This document shows, piece by piece, positions 15,870 through 28,297 of a stretch of 64,000 bases of DNA. The stretch's first letter is position 1. Each line of letters opens with the position of its first letter. The stretch is from assembly GCA_963693285.1 (NCBI GenBank), contig OY848917.1, positions 18,643,745 to 18,707,744 on the forward strand, read 5' to 3'. A program made the position numbers and the translations under genes. The notes under the pieces are model-generated. The model saw only the letters and a program-made list of their open reading frames with translations. It had not been told where the DNA came from and made no database searches. The stretch is from Xestospongia muta (lineage: Eukaryota > Porifera > Demospongiae > Haplosclerida > Petrosiidae).

Positions 15870-15916
15870 TATCCTACTGAGTGATACCCTGATAACAGAA
15901 CGTAGCAACGACTAGC

Positions 15917-16817
15917 CTAGTCTCGTCCCCAGACCTACTCGCAAGCTAAAGTAGGTCTGGTCACACGGCTTGACTTTTGCGTCCCCAGTAAGGAATGTGG
16001 CGCGGGTGTTGGTATGCAATTAGAGGCAGTGTGAAATATGAATATTATCAAGTAGGTCTGGGGACGAGACTAGTCTAATAGAATTTATATTTTGTTTAAA
16101 CTTTTGTTTATTTGTTTATTTCTTTGAATACATTTAAGCAGGACTTACATAGAAAGTTTAAATGTATTCAAAGAAATAAACAAATCAACAGAAGTACTAG
16201 TTTAAGCAAAATGTGAAAGCTATAACAATATGTCTCAATAAAGATTATTGCATATTCAGTGCATAATCTCTTTGATTTATTATCATTCCAACATCTATAG
16301 TATTATTTGCCAGTATTACTTAGTTTGTTAACTCAACCTGGGGCATGATGAACTGGTAGCATAAATACATCTAAATTAATGATTACAAATGCCCCAGGTT
16401 GAGTTAACAAACTAAGTAATACTGGCAAATAATACTATAGATGTTGGAATGATAATAAATCAAAGAGATTATGCACTGAATATGCAATAATCTTTATTGA
16501 GACATATTGTTATAGCTTTCACATTTTGCTTAAACTAGTACTTCTGTTGATTTGTTTATTTCTTTGAATACATTTAAACTTTCTATGTAAGTCCTGCTTA
16601 AATGTATTCAAAGAAATAAACAAATAAACAAAAGTTTAAACAAAATATAAATACTATTAGACTAGTCTCGTCCTCAGACCTACTTGATGATTTCATATTT
16701 CACACTGCCTCTAATTGCATACCAACACCCGCGCCACATTCCTTACTGGGGACGCAAAAGTCAAGCCGTGTGACCAGACCTACTTTAGCTTGCGAGTAGG
16801 TCTGGGGACGAGACTAG
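15917..16817. mobile_element. 901-bp near-perfect palindrome (foldback element)
   Basis: The sequence reads CTAGTCTCGTCCCCAGACC inward from both ends. The two arms, about 430 bp each, are nearly identical inverted copies that meet at a loop of about 44 bp (about 16345-16390) holding CTGGTAGCATAAATACATC. Arms include smaller inverted repeats, such as AAATGTATTCAAAGAAATAAAC and its complement. There is no ORF. A shorter relative lies at 10101-10276, so this is a repeat family, not a local accident. Transcription through it would give a long hairpin RNA. Confidence 0.9.
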
Positions 16818-17935
16818 TCATGGACCAGGAGAAAGTGGTAAACATATCATAATTCTTTTACTATATATGGTATATGGACCACTCTATGGACATTGAGTGA
16901 TTGCATAAGTTTAGTAATCATATTAATAGTTGTGTCTAACTGCCAAGTCTAATTAATATTCTACTTCTGTAACTATTGTTACACACCCCATTGTAAGGTG
17001 ACTCATGTACTCACTAACTAATGGACTTATATATCAAAGTTAACACATTGATTAACCCATAGTTGTCAACATCCAATTTAATATTAAGATAATTTATTAA
17101 TTATGTATAGTTTGTGTAGTAGATTTAGTCTTTTTGGTTATATAATCTTCTGCTGATAGAAGGGAGTAGTCATCTTCAGTCACTGTAAGCCATACATGTA
17201 TGTAACCTACAAGTGAATGGAAAATTTGTCATTCCTGCTTGATAGGGTACAATAGGTCTACCACATGCAAACTTCCTTTTCAAATTTTACTTGTTGCTTT
17301 AGCTATCATAATAATTAGATTAGATGTTAGAAATTGTCCTTTGTGAAAGAATCAAAGCAAACACTTTCAAAACATACTATTCTTATTAATAATTTATCAG
17401 CTGTACAATACAATACTGTCATACTTCTGTGTATGGTATGTGTATACTGTTATAATATATGATTATTGCTCAAAATTGATACCTACAACTGTATGTAAAG
17501 TTTAATGTTTGTCAAGAAAATTATTTGTTATATAATAGTTCTCAACTATCAGTTACCTGTCAGGGTGGCTATATTCACATATATAGATTAAGACATATAG
17601 TATCATATTAGAAGACTATGAAAATAGCGATGAATATACAGCAATCCAGTAAAATTTAAAAATTAAATTTTAAAGTTGTCATTTATGGCTAATGTAAGTA
17701 ATAAATAAATGAACATACTAATTCTGTATAGTGCCAAGTTTTGAAGCACATAGTTTTATCATATTTTACTGGAAACACAAATGCTCTGTATATCTAATGC
17801 ACATTGCAAGATTTCATACTGTAATTTGTAATAATTGTCCCAAATGAATCAAATCTAAATGTTCATACTGTATGTGGTTTATATGTCATTAAAAAATTGT
17901 CAATGAGAAAAAAATGTGGTTAGCCTTAAACAATG
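16818..17935. other. AT-rich intergenic DNA
   Basis: No open frame of note, no inverted repeat and no RNA gene recognised in this stretch. Confidence 0.55.
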
Positions 17936-17971
17936 TATATATACACATTGTATTATGTGTGTATATATATG

Positions 17972-18002
<31 letters not shown>

Positions 18003-18005
18003 ATA

Positions 18006-18044
<39 letters not shown>

Positions 18045-18405
18045 ATACATATATATATGTACGTATATATGTATGTATGTATGTATCATAGGCGGTTGAG
18101 GGTGGGGGCGAAGGGGGCTATGCCCCCCCAACTTTTATAAAGGGGAGGCAGGGCCCTCCCAACTTTTACATAGAGTAACTCATTTTGCATTTTAACATTA
18201 TTACTAGTAGACCTGTAAGAACTTGCCAAGGAGTTTGTTCAAAAAAATGATGAACGAAGAAAATATTTTGGTACATTTTAATTCTCATTTTTAAAATGTA
18301 TACTTTTGCATGTGAAACTATGTACAAATATGTTCAGCCCCCCAACTTTTTTGAGCTTCCTCCGCCTATGTGTATGTATGTATGTATGTATGCATATATG
18401 TATGT

Positions 18406-18445
<40 letters not shown>

Positions 18446-18540
18446 ATATATATATATGTATGTATGTATGTATGTATATATGTATGTATGTATATATGTA
18501 TGTATGTATATACATACATACGTACATATATATATGTATA
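17936..18540. repeat. GTAT/GT microsatellite interrupted by a MITE
   Basis: Runs of GTAT, ATAT and GT repeats at 17936-18086 and 18371-18540. All open frames here are repeat translations (Cys/Val/Tyr or His/Thr runs), not genes. The interruption is the CATAGGCGG element described separately. Confidence 0.95.
18087..18370. mobile_element. 284-bp MITE with perfect 9-bp CATAGGCGG termini
   Basis: It starts CATAGGCGG and ends CCGCCTATG, splitting one microsatellite into two. Internal sequence repeats a CCCCCCAACTTTT motif near both ends in opposite parts of the element. There is no ORF. Host repeat on both sides hides any target duplication. Confidence 0.75.
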
Positions 18541-18642
18541 GGTTATATACCGAGGTAAAGGTTTCCATGGGATTTATCAACCGAGCGACAAAGTCGCGAG
18601 GTTGATAAATGCCATTGAAACCATACCGAGGGCATATAACCG
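18541..18642. repeat. Imperfect palindrome of about 100 bp
   Basis: ATTTATCAACC..GCGAC pairs with GTCGC..GGTTGATAAAT around a 3-base loop. Outer segments GGTTATATACC and GGCATATAACC also pair. It could be the end of the transposon that carries the decayed ORF to its right; a looser match to the sequence after the palindrome (TACCATGAAATGGTTGG) appears inverted at 19630-19662. Confidence 0.6.
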
Positions 18643-18747
18643 GCTTGTACCATGAAATGGTTGGCCATAGCAACAATATCACGCACAAACCTGCTATATA
18701 AAGGTCGTCTAGCAACGTTTTTTTCATTCTAACGATGCAAATTCAAA

Positions 18748-19290
18748 ATGGAAGACAAGTTGGACTATATTCTTTCTCAGGTAGACGCCCATTTATTTGA
18801 CCACGCCTTGACCGATATTGTCGCTAGTGACTCTGCAGTTCCTTCAGCCCTACCCAACGGTGAATGTTTCACTTTTCAAAGTGACGAAAGTGTGGAAGCA
18901 GCGAAAAATAATTCCGTACCCAAAAACACCTCTCGCAATACTAACTGGGCAGTTAAGGTCTAGAAAGACTGGAACAGTCATAAACGAACGGCATTTCCTA
19001 ACTCCTTCCAAGAACGGCCAGTTCACCTAGTTCTCTCAACAAATTATCAACTCGACTACTGGCTCAGCAAATTTGTTATGGAAACTAGGAGAAGTGATGG
19101 AGAATGTTATCCACCCAACACACTGTATGGAATTTGCTGTGGTCTGCTTCGCTACGTCAGAGAAACAAGACCAGCGATCAGCTAGAAGAATTAGTACTGA
19201 GGAGAACTAACAACATCTGCTGTCCTCAATTCTGCTACAAATGGAGAATAAATCAGTGCTCCACTAACCAAGAAACACAAGACCCTTGAT
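18748..19290 (+). pseudogene. Decayed DUF3504 / Crypton-derived domain ORF
   Basis: The ATG-led frame gives 71 residues (MEDKLDYILSQV...) up to a TAG inside NTNWAVKV(stop)KDWN, where family members read NTNWAVKVWKDW. It continues in frame past the stop through FPNSFQ, DYWLSKFVMETRR and YPPNTLYGICCGLLRYVRE, the hallmark of the tyrosine-recombinase-derived DUF3504 family found in ZMYM and KIAA1958-like proteins. It then meets further stops and frame changes after 19180. A recognisable but dead transposon gene. Confidence 0.75.
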
Positions 19291-19661
19291 GATCCATCAT
19301 CTACTTCTACTGCTGAAAAAAGTAACATCAGTGGCATTTTGTCGAATGCTCAAGTGTCATTCGGCAATTCACTGGACTCTGGACCTACTACTTCATCAGT
19401 CAATGTACCTAATATTACTTTTAATTCTTGTTCAACAGTTACAGTAAATTACTATGTGAAATACTGACCAATGTAATCATATACCCATCATCATTGACTC
19501 CCATTCATTTATTATTTATTTTTGAATTACCACCACTAGTAAAAAAATTGTCAACCTCCTCTAAAAAAATTGTCAACCTGACTTATAACGATCAGAGGTA
19601 GATATGAAATTTATCAACCTCATTTACAGCAATCTGATTGGTCAATTCATACTAGTCATGG

Positions 19662-20066
19662 TACAAATATATATATATATATACATATATATACATATAT
19701 ATACATACATACATGAACATACATACATAAACACACACACACATACATACATACATATATATGCATGTATGTATGTGTGTGTGTTTATGTATGTATGTTC
19801 ATGTATGTATGTATATATATGTATATATATGTATATATGTGTGTGTGTGTGTGTGTGTGTACATATATATATATATGTGTATGTATGTATGTATGTATGT
19901 ATGTATGTATGTATGTGTGTGTGTGTGTGTTTATGTATGTATGTATATATATATGTATGTATGTATGTCTGTATGTATTTATGTATGTATGTATGTATGT
20001 ATGTATGTATGTATGTATGTATGTATGTATGTATGTATGTATGTATGTATGTATGTATGTATGAAC
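19662..20066. repeat. GTAT/GT/ATAT microsatellite
   Basis: 400 bp of GTAT, GT and AT repeats, including an inverted ACAC/GTGT portion at 19700-19790. Long overlapping frames here are translations of the repeat. Confidence 0.95.
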
Positions 20067-20904
20067 TATTTCATTCTTTGATAAAGTAACACAATAGTAT
20101 TATAATATTCAAACTAATTTATTTCTTTTATCCATTTAAAACAATATTACTAATTAGTTGTTATCAGGTGTTATAGTAAACATTCACATAATATAAAGTA
20201 GGAACTACTATACATGTATAAAGCTTGTTTTGATGAAGATATATGATCATAAATGAGTTAATAGTCATTCAAATACACTGATATCTATATGTTAGGTAGA
20301 AATCACATAGAACTTTTAATTCATGAAAATTCATGATAGTGTAGTGTTAGTATTATTGATGGGTGGTTTATGATAATGTATAAATATGAGTCAATGATTA
20401 CTGTCTATGGTTATTGTAATTTCTTTTTTTTGTTATTTTTCATTAATTGTTGTTTTAAGATACTGTTTATTGGTCTTTTTATAGTTTTTTAATTACATAC
20501 TCAATATTCATACACATACTGCATAAGTATTAGAGCAGTTGTGGAACATTGTTTATATGGAATACCTGTAAAATATTGTCCCAAGATTTTAATATGTTAA
20601 ATGAAATTACAAACCAATATAATGATGTAAACTAGTTTGCTTTTAGCCAAAGATATATCTCTGAGTCAGATAATCTTTAGCACTATATTAAAGATGTTCC
20701 TATTGATATTATACCCAAACTTTTCACTACTACTTGACTAGGTATACTGTTCAATGTTTTGTAGAAATCATTAGACTACAAGAAATCATTAAAATGAATT
20801 AACTAAGAAGTTGCTAGCAATATTTATTTTAAAGTCTTTTTAGATTTGTGTAAATCTTATCATACATTTACTAATACATTTAATATTTTTTGTTTTTATA
20901 ATAG
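20067..20904. other. AT-rich stretch upstream of the first ankyrin exon
   Basis: No start exon, RNA gene or repeat that I can recognise. Because the first ankyrin exon begins at a phase-0 acceptor, the 5' exon(s) of that gene must lie here or further left, but I could not identify them. Confidence 0.45.
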
Positions 20905-23900
20905 AATAACAGTCTAATTGAATTTGTTCAGAAAGGAGACTTGTCAGGAGTAAAAGATGCTCTAATTAGAGGAGCTGATGTAAATGCTACAGATAACGTA
21001 AGTCTATTTCATATGAATGTGGTCATAGATTATTGTTGACGAAGTAAGTGTTCATGTACTAATGTTATATGAGAGAAACTGTAAAACTGAAGATATAATG
21101 TAAGTCTTTTTTCATAAAGTGAGCCATTAGTTGTTTTACTAATGTAATGAACTTTGATATATTGTCTTTTAAAAATATACCAAATATTAAAATAGTTGTT
21201 TTACTAATATAAAAAAGGGTTGAAATTGACTACAAAATTTTTTTGGGGGGGGGGGAAAATTTTGGAATTATTATATTTATTATATTGTTTGAGGTAGTGA
21301 TTGTGATGGGCTTTCACATTTTAGTCATGTGGTCTAGAAATACTCAAACATTAATTAATGAATTAACAGGTCCTCCACTGTTTAAAAGCCAGCCTTGTTT
21401 GTTTTTATTGTGCAAACTGCTAATAGTTTGTCAGATACAGTAATTGTCAGACAGAGATATTTTGGTTATTGCAGTAGAATTATGAATAATATAATAAGAG
21501 AGTCATATAGAAGTATTGACTAACATGATGATATTTAATAGACTAACAATGTAAAGACAAGTTGTATGAATGTACTGTTATTGTAGAGTGTTAGTAGTCT
21601 AATTTTACAATTGATAGTTTGTGTATTTTTCTAATAGAGAGGATGGGCAGCTCTTCATTATGCAAGTTCTCAAGGAGATAGAGATATTGTTGAAATATTA
21701 GTCAACCATAATGCTGATATCAATGTTGTTACTAAGGTAATTCACGTCATGAGAATGAAGTCAAATCTTTAAGCTATGTGAATAGATAGTAACTTTTAGT
21801 GTAGACATAAAATAAAGATTATAATGATAAACAACTACTGTGTCTGACTTAAACAAATCTATCAGACTTTTATTTGTGTCACAATAACTACAAAAGATTA
21901 TTAACGATTATTTTTATGCAAAACATTTTGATTTCACATAATGTATAAGGTTTTAGAAGTCTTATTTCAAACACTTTAGCAATAAAAGTATTTTTATACA
22001 GAACTAGGAAGTAGTCTCTGTATTTGAACCAATTTATTTGTATTTATTAATTAGTTACAATCATATTTATGAGGATGTAACAGAGGTCATAAATATAAAG
22101 AAAGGTCAATAAGTCAGTATTTTATTCTACCACGAGGCCTTTTCTATGTTAAGAGTACTCGAGTTGCTTCTTCAGTAACTATTGTTCTTGTTGCTTAACT
22201 TAAAGAGATTAGATTTATTTTGCCTTTTATCAGTATAGATATGCACATACTTAGATTACTTTGCTAGTTAAATTAGCAATTTCTGTATTGATTACACATC
22301 CATTCATAAATTACAGTTTTTCTATTCATTATTAATTGTTCTAAGTTATAACAATGCTCTGTTGTATAGTATATTCTAAGTACATTCATCCTACCTACAC
22401 GTATAATTATAACAATGGACAAAGACATTGTGAACATCTTTAACTAGTATATAATTTAAATAAAAATAAGACAAAGAAGTGTACATAAAAGATCTAAAGT
22501 TCATTTAATGTAAAGATAGCAATAAAAACATCTGAAACAAGTCCAAAGTATGTAAGAATGATGGTATTGTATGGTAAATTCTAAGTGTATTGAATGCAAA
22601 TTTTCATTTTGTTTACCCTATTGTTTTTTGTTTTGACATTTGTGGTGCTGTCGTTACTTCTCATCTGAATATGTGCATTAAAATATAATAGCGGGTAAGT
22701 GTGATAAAATTGTAACATAAATTCTAAGTGTATTGAATGCAATTTTGTCATTTACTTCACTCTATTGTTTTTTGTTTTCACATTTGTGGTGGTGTCGTTA
22801 TTTCTCATCTGAATGTATCCTTTACAATATAATAGGAGGTAAGTGTGATAAAATTGTAATGTAAATTCTAAGTGTATTGAATGCAATTTTGTCGTTTTCT
22901 TCACTCTATTGTTGTTTATTTCACATTTATGGTACTATCATTACTCATCATCTAAATGTGTCTTTTACAATATAATAGTGGGTAAGTGTGATAAAATTGT
23001 AACATAAATTTTAAGTGTATTGAATGCAATTTTGTCATTTACTTCACTCTATTGTTTTTTGTTTTCACATTTGTGGTGGTGTCATTACTTCTCATCTGAA
23101 TATGTCCATTACAATATAATAGTGGGTAAGTGTGATAAAATTGTAACATAAATTCTAAGTGTATTGAATGCAATTTTTCATTTTGTTTACTCTATTGTTT
23201 TTTGTTTCCACATTTGTGCTGGTTTCGTTACTTCTCATCTGAATATGTGCAATACAATATAATAACGGGTAAGTGTGATAAAATTGTAACATAAATTCTA
23301 AATGTATTGAGTGCAATTTTGTTGTTTTGTTCACTCTATTGTCTTTGTTTCCACATTTATGATGCTACCATTACTTGTCATCTAAATGTCTACTTTACAA
23401 TATAATAGAAGGTAAGTGTGATACAATTGTAATGTAAATTCTAAATGTATTGAATGCAATTTTTTTATTTTGTTTACTTTATTGTTTTTTGTTTTCACAT
23501 TTGTGGTGGTGTCATTACTCATTATCTGAATGTGTCCTTTACAATATAATAGGAGGTAAGTGTGATAAAATTGTAATGTAAATTCTAAGTGTATTGAATG
23601 CAATTTTGTCGTTTTCTTCACTCTATTGTTGTTTATTTCACATTTATGGTACTATCATTACTCATCATCTAAATGTGTCTTTTACAATATAATAGTGGGT
23701 AAGTGTGATAAAATTGTAACATAAATTTTAAGTGTATTGAATGCAATTTTGTCATTTACTTCACTCTATTGTTTTTTGTTTTCACATTTGTGGTGGTGTC
23801 ATTACTTCTCATCTGAATATGTCCATTACAATATAATAGTGGGTAAGTGTGATAAAATTGTAACATAAATTCTAAGTGTATTGAATGCAATTTTTCATTT

Positions 23901-26900
23901 TGTTTACTCTATTGTTTTTTGTTTCCACATTTGTGCTGGTTTCGTTACTTCTCATCTGAATATGTGCAATACAATATAATAGCGGGTAAGTGTGATAAAA
24001 TTGTAACATAAATTCTAAATGTATTGAGTGCAATTTTGTTGTTTTGTTCACTCTATTGTCTTTGTTTCCACATTTATGATGCTACCATTACTTGTCATCT
24101 AAATGTCTACTTTACAATATAATAGGAGGTAAGTGTGATACAATTGTAATGTAAATTCTAAATGTATTGAATGCAATTTTTTATTGTGTTTACTCTATTG
24201 TTTTTTGTTTCCACATTTGTGCTGGTTTCGTTACTTCTCATCTGAATATGTGCAATACAATATAATAGCAGGTAAGTGTGATAAAATTGTAACATAAATT
24301 CTAAATGTATTGAGTGCAATTTTGTTGTTTTGTTCACTCTATTGTCTTTGTTTCCACATTTATAATGCTACCATTACTTGTCATCTAAATGTCTCCTTTA
24401 CAATATAATAGAAGGTAAGTGTGATATATTGTAACATAAATTCTAAATGTATTGAATGCAATTTTGTCATTTTGTTCACTCTATTGTTTTTTGTTTTCAC
24501 ATTTGGGGTGGTGTCATTACTCATTATCTGAATGTGTCCTTTACAATATAATAGTGGGTAAGTGTGATAAAATTGTAATGTAAATTCTAAGTGTATTGAA
24601 TGCAATTTTGTCATTTTGTTCACTCTATTGTTTTTTGTTTTCACATTTGTGGTGGTGTCATTACTCATCATCTGAATGTGTCTATTGCAATATAATAGCA
24701 AGTAAGTATGATATATTGTAATGTGAAATCTAAGTGTATTGAATGTAATTTTGTTATTTTCTTCACTCTATTGCTTTTTGTTTCCACATTTATGCTGCTG
24801 TCATTACTTGTCATCTGAATATATCCTTTAAACTATAATAAGAGGTGAGTGTGATATATTATAATATAAATTCTAAGCGAATTTAAGTCAATTTGGTCAT
24901 TTCTTTGCTCTATCGCTTTTTGTTTCCACATTTATGGTGCTATCTTTACTCATCATCTAAATGTGTCCTGTACAATATAATAGTTTGTAAGTGTGATATG
25001 TTGTACTGTAAATTCTAATAGTTTCAAATGTAATTTTGTCATTTTGTTAACACTATTTTTTGGTTTACACATTTATGGTGTTGTTATTGCTTATCATCTG
25101 AATGTATCCTTTACAATATAATAGTGGGTAAGTGTGATATATTGTAATGTACATTTTAAGAGTACTGAATGCAATTCTGTCATTTTCTTCACACTTTATT
25201 GTTTTTGTTTACGCATTTATGGTGCTGTCATTACTTGTCATCTGAATGTGTCCTTTACAATATAATAGTTGGTAAGTTTGGTATATTATAATGTAGATTC
25301 TAAGTGTATTGAATGCAATTTTTTCAACTGTTCTTTCTATTGTTTTTTTTTGTTGTTTTCACATTTATGTGATGTCATTACTTGTTATCTAAATGTGTCC
25401 TTTACAATATAATAGGAGGTAAGTGTGATATATTGTAATGTTAATTCTTAGTGTGTTGAATGCAATTTTGTCATTTTTTTCACTCTGTTTTTTTTATTTC
25501 TGCACATTATTACTTGTTATCTGTTGAGAGTGATTTGTCTCATATTTTATAATGTTGTCTCGGTTTATAATAGTACTGGTGTACTCATATATAGTAGTAT
25601 TAGTATAGATAATGTACTGATGTTATGATGCCTGGTTCATGTTAATGTGATTATTATAATATATTTAGGAGGGATCTACTCCAGTCATGTTAGCAGCAAA
25701 GAATGGACACAAAGATGTTGTTTTTATTTTAACAGAGAAAGGAGCCAATCTAAACCTCGTAAACAAAGTAAGTGTTCATGTGCATATGTTATATTAGAAA
25801 AGCTGTATAACTAAAGATATAATGTAAGTCAGCCATTAGTTGTTTTACTAACGTAATGAAGTTTGAATTTTTTTTAAAAAGCCAAATATTATGAAGATCA
25901 GAAGGAGAAGAGGATACAAAACCCTTATGATAATATTGAAACCAGCAGAATTATTATGTCTATTACATTGTTTGAGGTGCTGATCGTGATGGACTTTCAT
26001 ATTTTTGTCATGTGGTCTAGATATGCTCAACATTAATTATTTAATTATTTATTTATTAAATTATTAATTTTTATTTTAGTAAAGTAACAAGTTCACTCTT
26101 TAAAAGCCAGTCTTGCTTGTTTTTATTGTGCAAACTGCTATAGTTTGTCAGATGCAATATTTGTCAGACAAAGATAATGTTGGTCACTGTAGTAGATTTA
26201 TAAATATTATAATAAGAGAGTGATAGAGAAGTATTGAATGACATAATAGACTAATTAATAGACTAACAATATAAATAATTATTTATATAATAATTAATAG
26301 ACTAACAATATAAGGATAAGTTATGTGTATTTGTACTGTTATTGTAGATTGTTAGTGGTGCAATTTTACAATTGATAGATTTTGTGTTTTTTATAATAGA
26401 AAGGATGGGCAGCTCTTCATTATGCAAGTTCTCAAGGAGATAGAGATATTGTTGAAGTATTAGTCAACCATAATGCTGATATCAATGTTGTTATTAAGGT
26501 AATTGACATGATGAGAATGAAGTCAAATAATTAAGCTGTGTGAATAGATAGTAACTTTTAGTAAAGACATAACAAAGATTAAAATGATAAACATCTACTG
26601 TGTCTGACTTAAACAAGTCTATTCATGTCACAATTAATAGAAAAGATTATTAACAATTATTTTATGCAAACATTGTGATTTTACATAAGATATATGTTTT
26701 AGAAGACTCGAACACTTTTAACGATGAAAATATTTTTTAAAAAGAGCTAGGAAGTAGTTTCTGTGTAAGAAGCCAATTTATTGGTATTTATTAATTGGTT
26801 ACAGTCATATTTTTGAGGATGTTGCAGAGGTCATAAATATAAAGAAAGGTCAATAAGTCAGCATTTTTATCTAGCAAAACATCTGTTCTATGTTGAGTAT

Positions 26901-28297
26901 ACTTGAGTTCCTTCTTCAGTAACCATTGTTCCTGATTATAGCAATGCTCTGTTGTATAGTATATCCTAAGTACATTCATCCTACCTACATGTATAATAAT
27001 AACAATGAAAAAGACATTGTGAACATCTTTAGCTAGTATATAATTTAAATAAAAAATAAAAAAGAAGTGAATAAAAGGTCTAAAGTTCATTTAATGTAAG
27101 GATGGCAATAAAAAACATCTGAAACAAGTCCAAAGTATGTAGGAATGGCAATATTGTAATGTAAATTCTAAGTATATATAATGAATGCAATTTTGTAATT
27201 TTTCACTCTATTGCTTTTTGTTACCACATTTATGGTGCTGTCATTACTTGTCATCTGAATATGTCCTTAACAATATAATAGGAGGTAAGTACGATATATT
27301 TTAATGTAAATATAAGCTTATTTATCACACATTTTATCATTTTGATCACTCTATTTTTTTTTTCTTTCCATATTTATGGTGCTGTTATTTTTCATCATCT
27401 GAATGTGTGTTCTTTACTGTATAATAGTTGGTAAGTTTGATATATTGTAATGTAAATTCTAAGTGTATTGAATGCAATTTTGTTATTCTCTCTAATGTCT
27501 TGGTTTTCACATTTATGGTACTACCATTACTTGTCATCTGAATGTGTCCTTTACAATATAATAGGAGATAGTTTTTCATTTTGTTCACTTCGTTGTTTTT
27601 TGTTTCTGCATTTATGGTGCTGTCATTACTTGTCATCTGAATATGCCCTTTACAATATAATAGCAAGTAAGTGTGATATATTCTATTGTAAATTCTAAGT
27701 GTATTGAATGCAATTTTGTAATTTTCTTCACTTAATTGTTTTTTGTTTGCTCATAATGGTGCTGTCATTACTTATCATCTGAATCTGTCCTTTACAATAT
27801 GATAGGAGGTAAATGTGATATATTGTAATGTAAATTCTAAGTGTATTGATAGCAGTTTTTTTTCATTTTGTTCACTGTATTGTTGTTTCTTTCAACATTT
27901 ATGGTGCTGTCATTACTTGTCATATGTGTGTAATGTTATGCCAATTGTCAAGAGTGATTTGATTCATATTTTATATAAGTAGATATTAGAGTTCCTGTAT
28001 ACTAATAAAAATAATATTTGTAATGTTTTCCTAATTGTTGAGAGTGATTAGACTCAGTTTATATGAGTAGATATAATATTGTCTTGGTTTTTAATGTTCC
28101 TAGTGTACTCATATATAGTAGTATTAGTATAAATAATGTACTGATGTTATGATTTGTTTTCTTAGTTTGTGTTAATATAGTTATTATAATATATTTAGGA
28201 GGGATCTACTCCAGTCATGTTAGCAGCAAAGAATGGACACCAAGATGTTATTACTTTTTTTATAGAGAAAGGAGCTAATCTAAACCTTATTGACAAA
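20905..28297 (+). CDS. Ankyrin-repeat exons, likely N-terminal part of the ANK-ZU5-Death gene
   Basis: Five phase-0 exons, each one ankyrin repeat: 20905-20997 (GADVNATDN end), 21638-21736 (GWAALHYASSQGDRDIVEIL), 25669-25767 (GSTPVMLAAKNGHKDVV), 26400-26498 and 28199-28297. Exons two and three are copied as exons four and five with few changes, introns included, so a segment of about 4.5 kb was duplicated in tandem. All have AG acceptors and GT donors. Ankyrin repeats mediate protein binding. The same phase and exon size recur at 45.5-46.1 kb on the same strand, so the two sets probably form one gene whose intron holds the virus-like island. A separate truncated gene is possible. Confidence 0.75.
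22560..25530. repeat. Tandem array, about 20 copies of a 141-144 bp unit, in an ankyrin intron
   Basis: Each unit reads roughly TAAATTCTAAGTGTATTGAATGC, a T-rich run, a CATTACT..TCATCTGAATGTGTCC segment, then ACAATATAATAG, three bases, GTAAGTGTGATA. A block of five units (22861-23340) recurs almost unchanged 720 bp further on (23580-24060), which is higher-order structure from recent unequal exchange. Unit divergence rises towards the right end. Confidence 0.95.
27120..27960. repeat. Second, shorter array of the same 141-bp repeat
   Basis: About five diverged or partly deleted units of the repeat seen at 22560-25530, in the matching intron of the duplicated ankyrin exon pair. The array is shorter and less homogeneous, which suggests the left copy expanded after the duplication. 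Confidence 0.9.

Noticed and set aside
17889..18727. Several long overlapping frames on both strands rich in Cys/Val/Tyr or His/Thr/Ile
   Set aside because: They are translations of GTAT and GT microsatellites, open in all frames.
19604..20089. 161-codon plus-strand frame
   Set aside because: Almost entirely microsatellite translation (MYVCMYVC pattern).
23382..24701. Minus-strand frames with repeated LHSIHLEFTLQ units
   Set aside because: They arise from the 141-bp tandem repeat and change with each unit; no start or splice context.
22560..25530. CRISPR-like array
   Set aside because: Units are fully repeated at 141-144 bp with no unique spacers, and the genome is eukaryotic.
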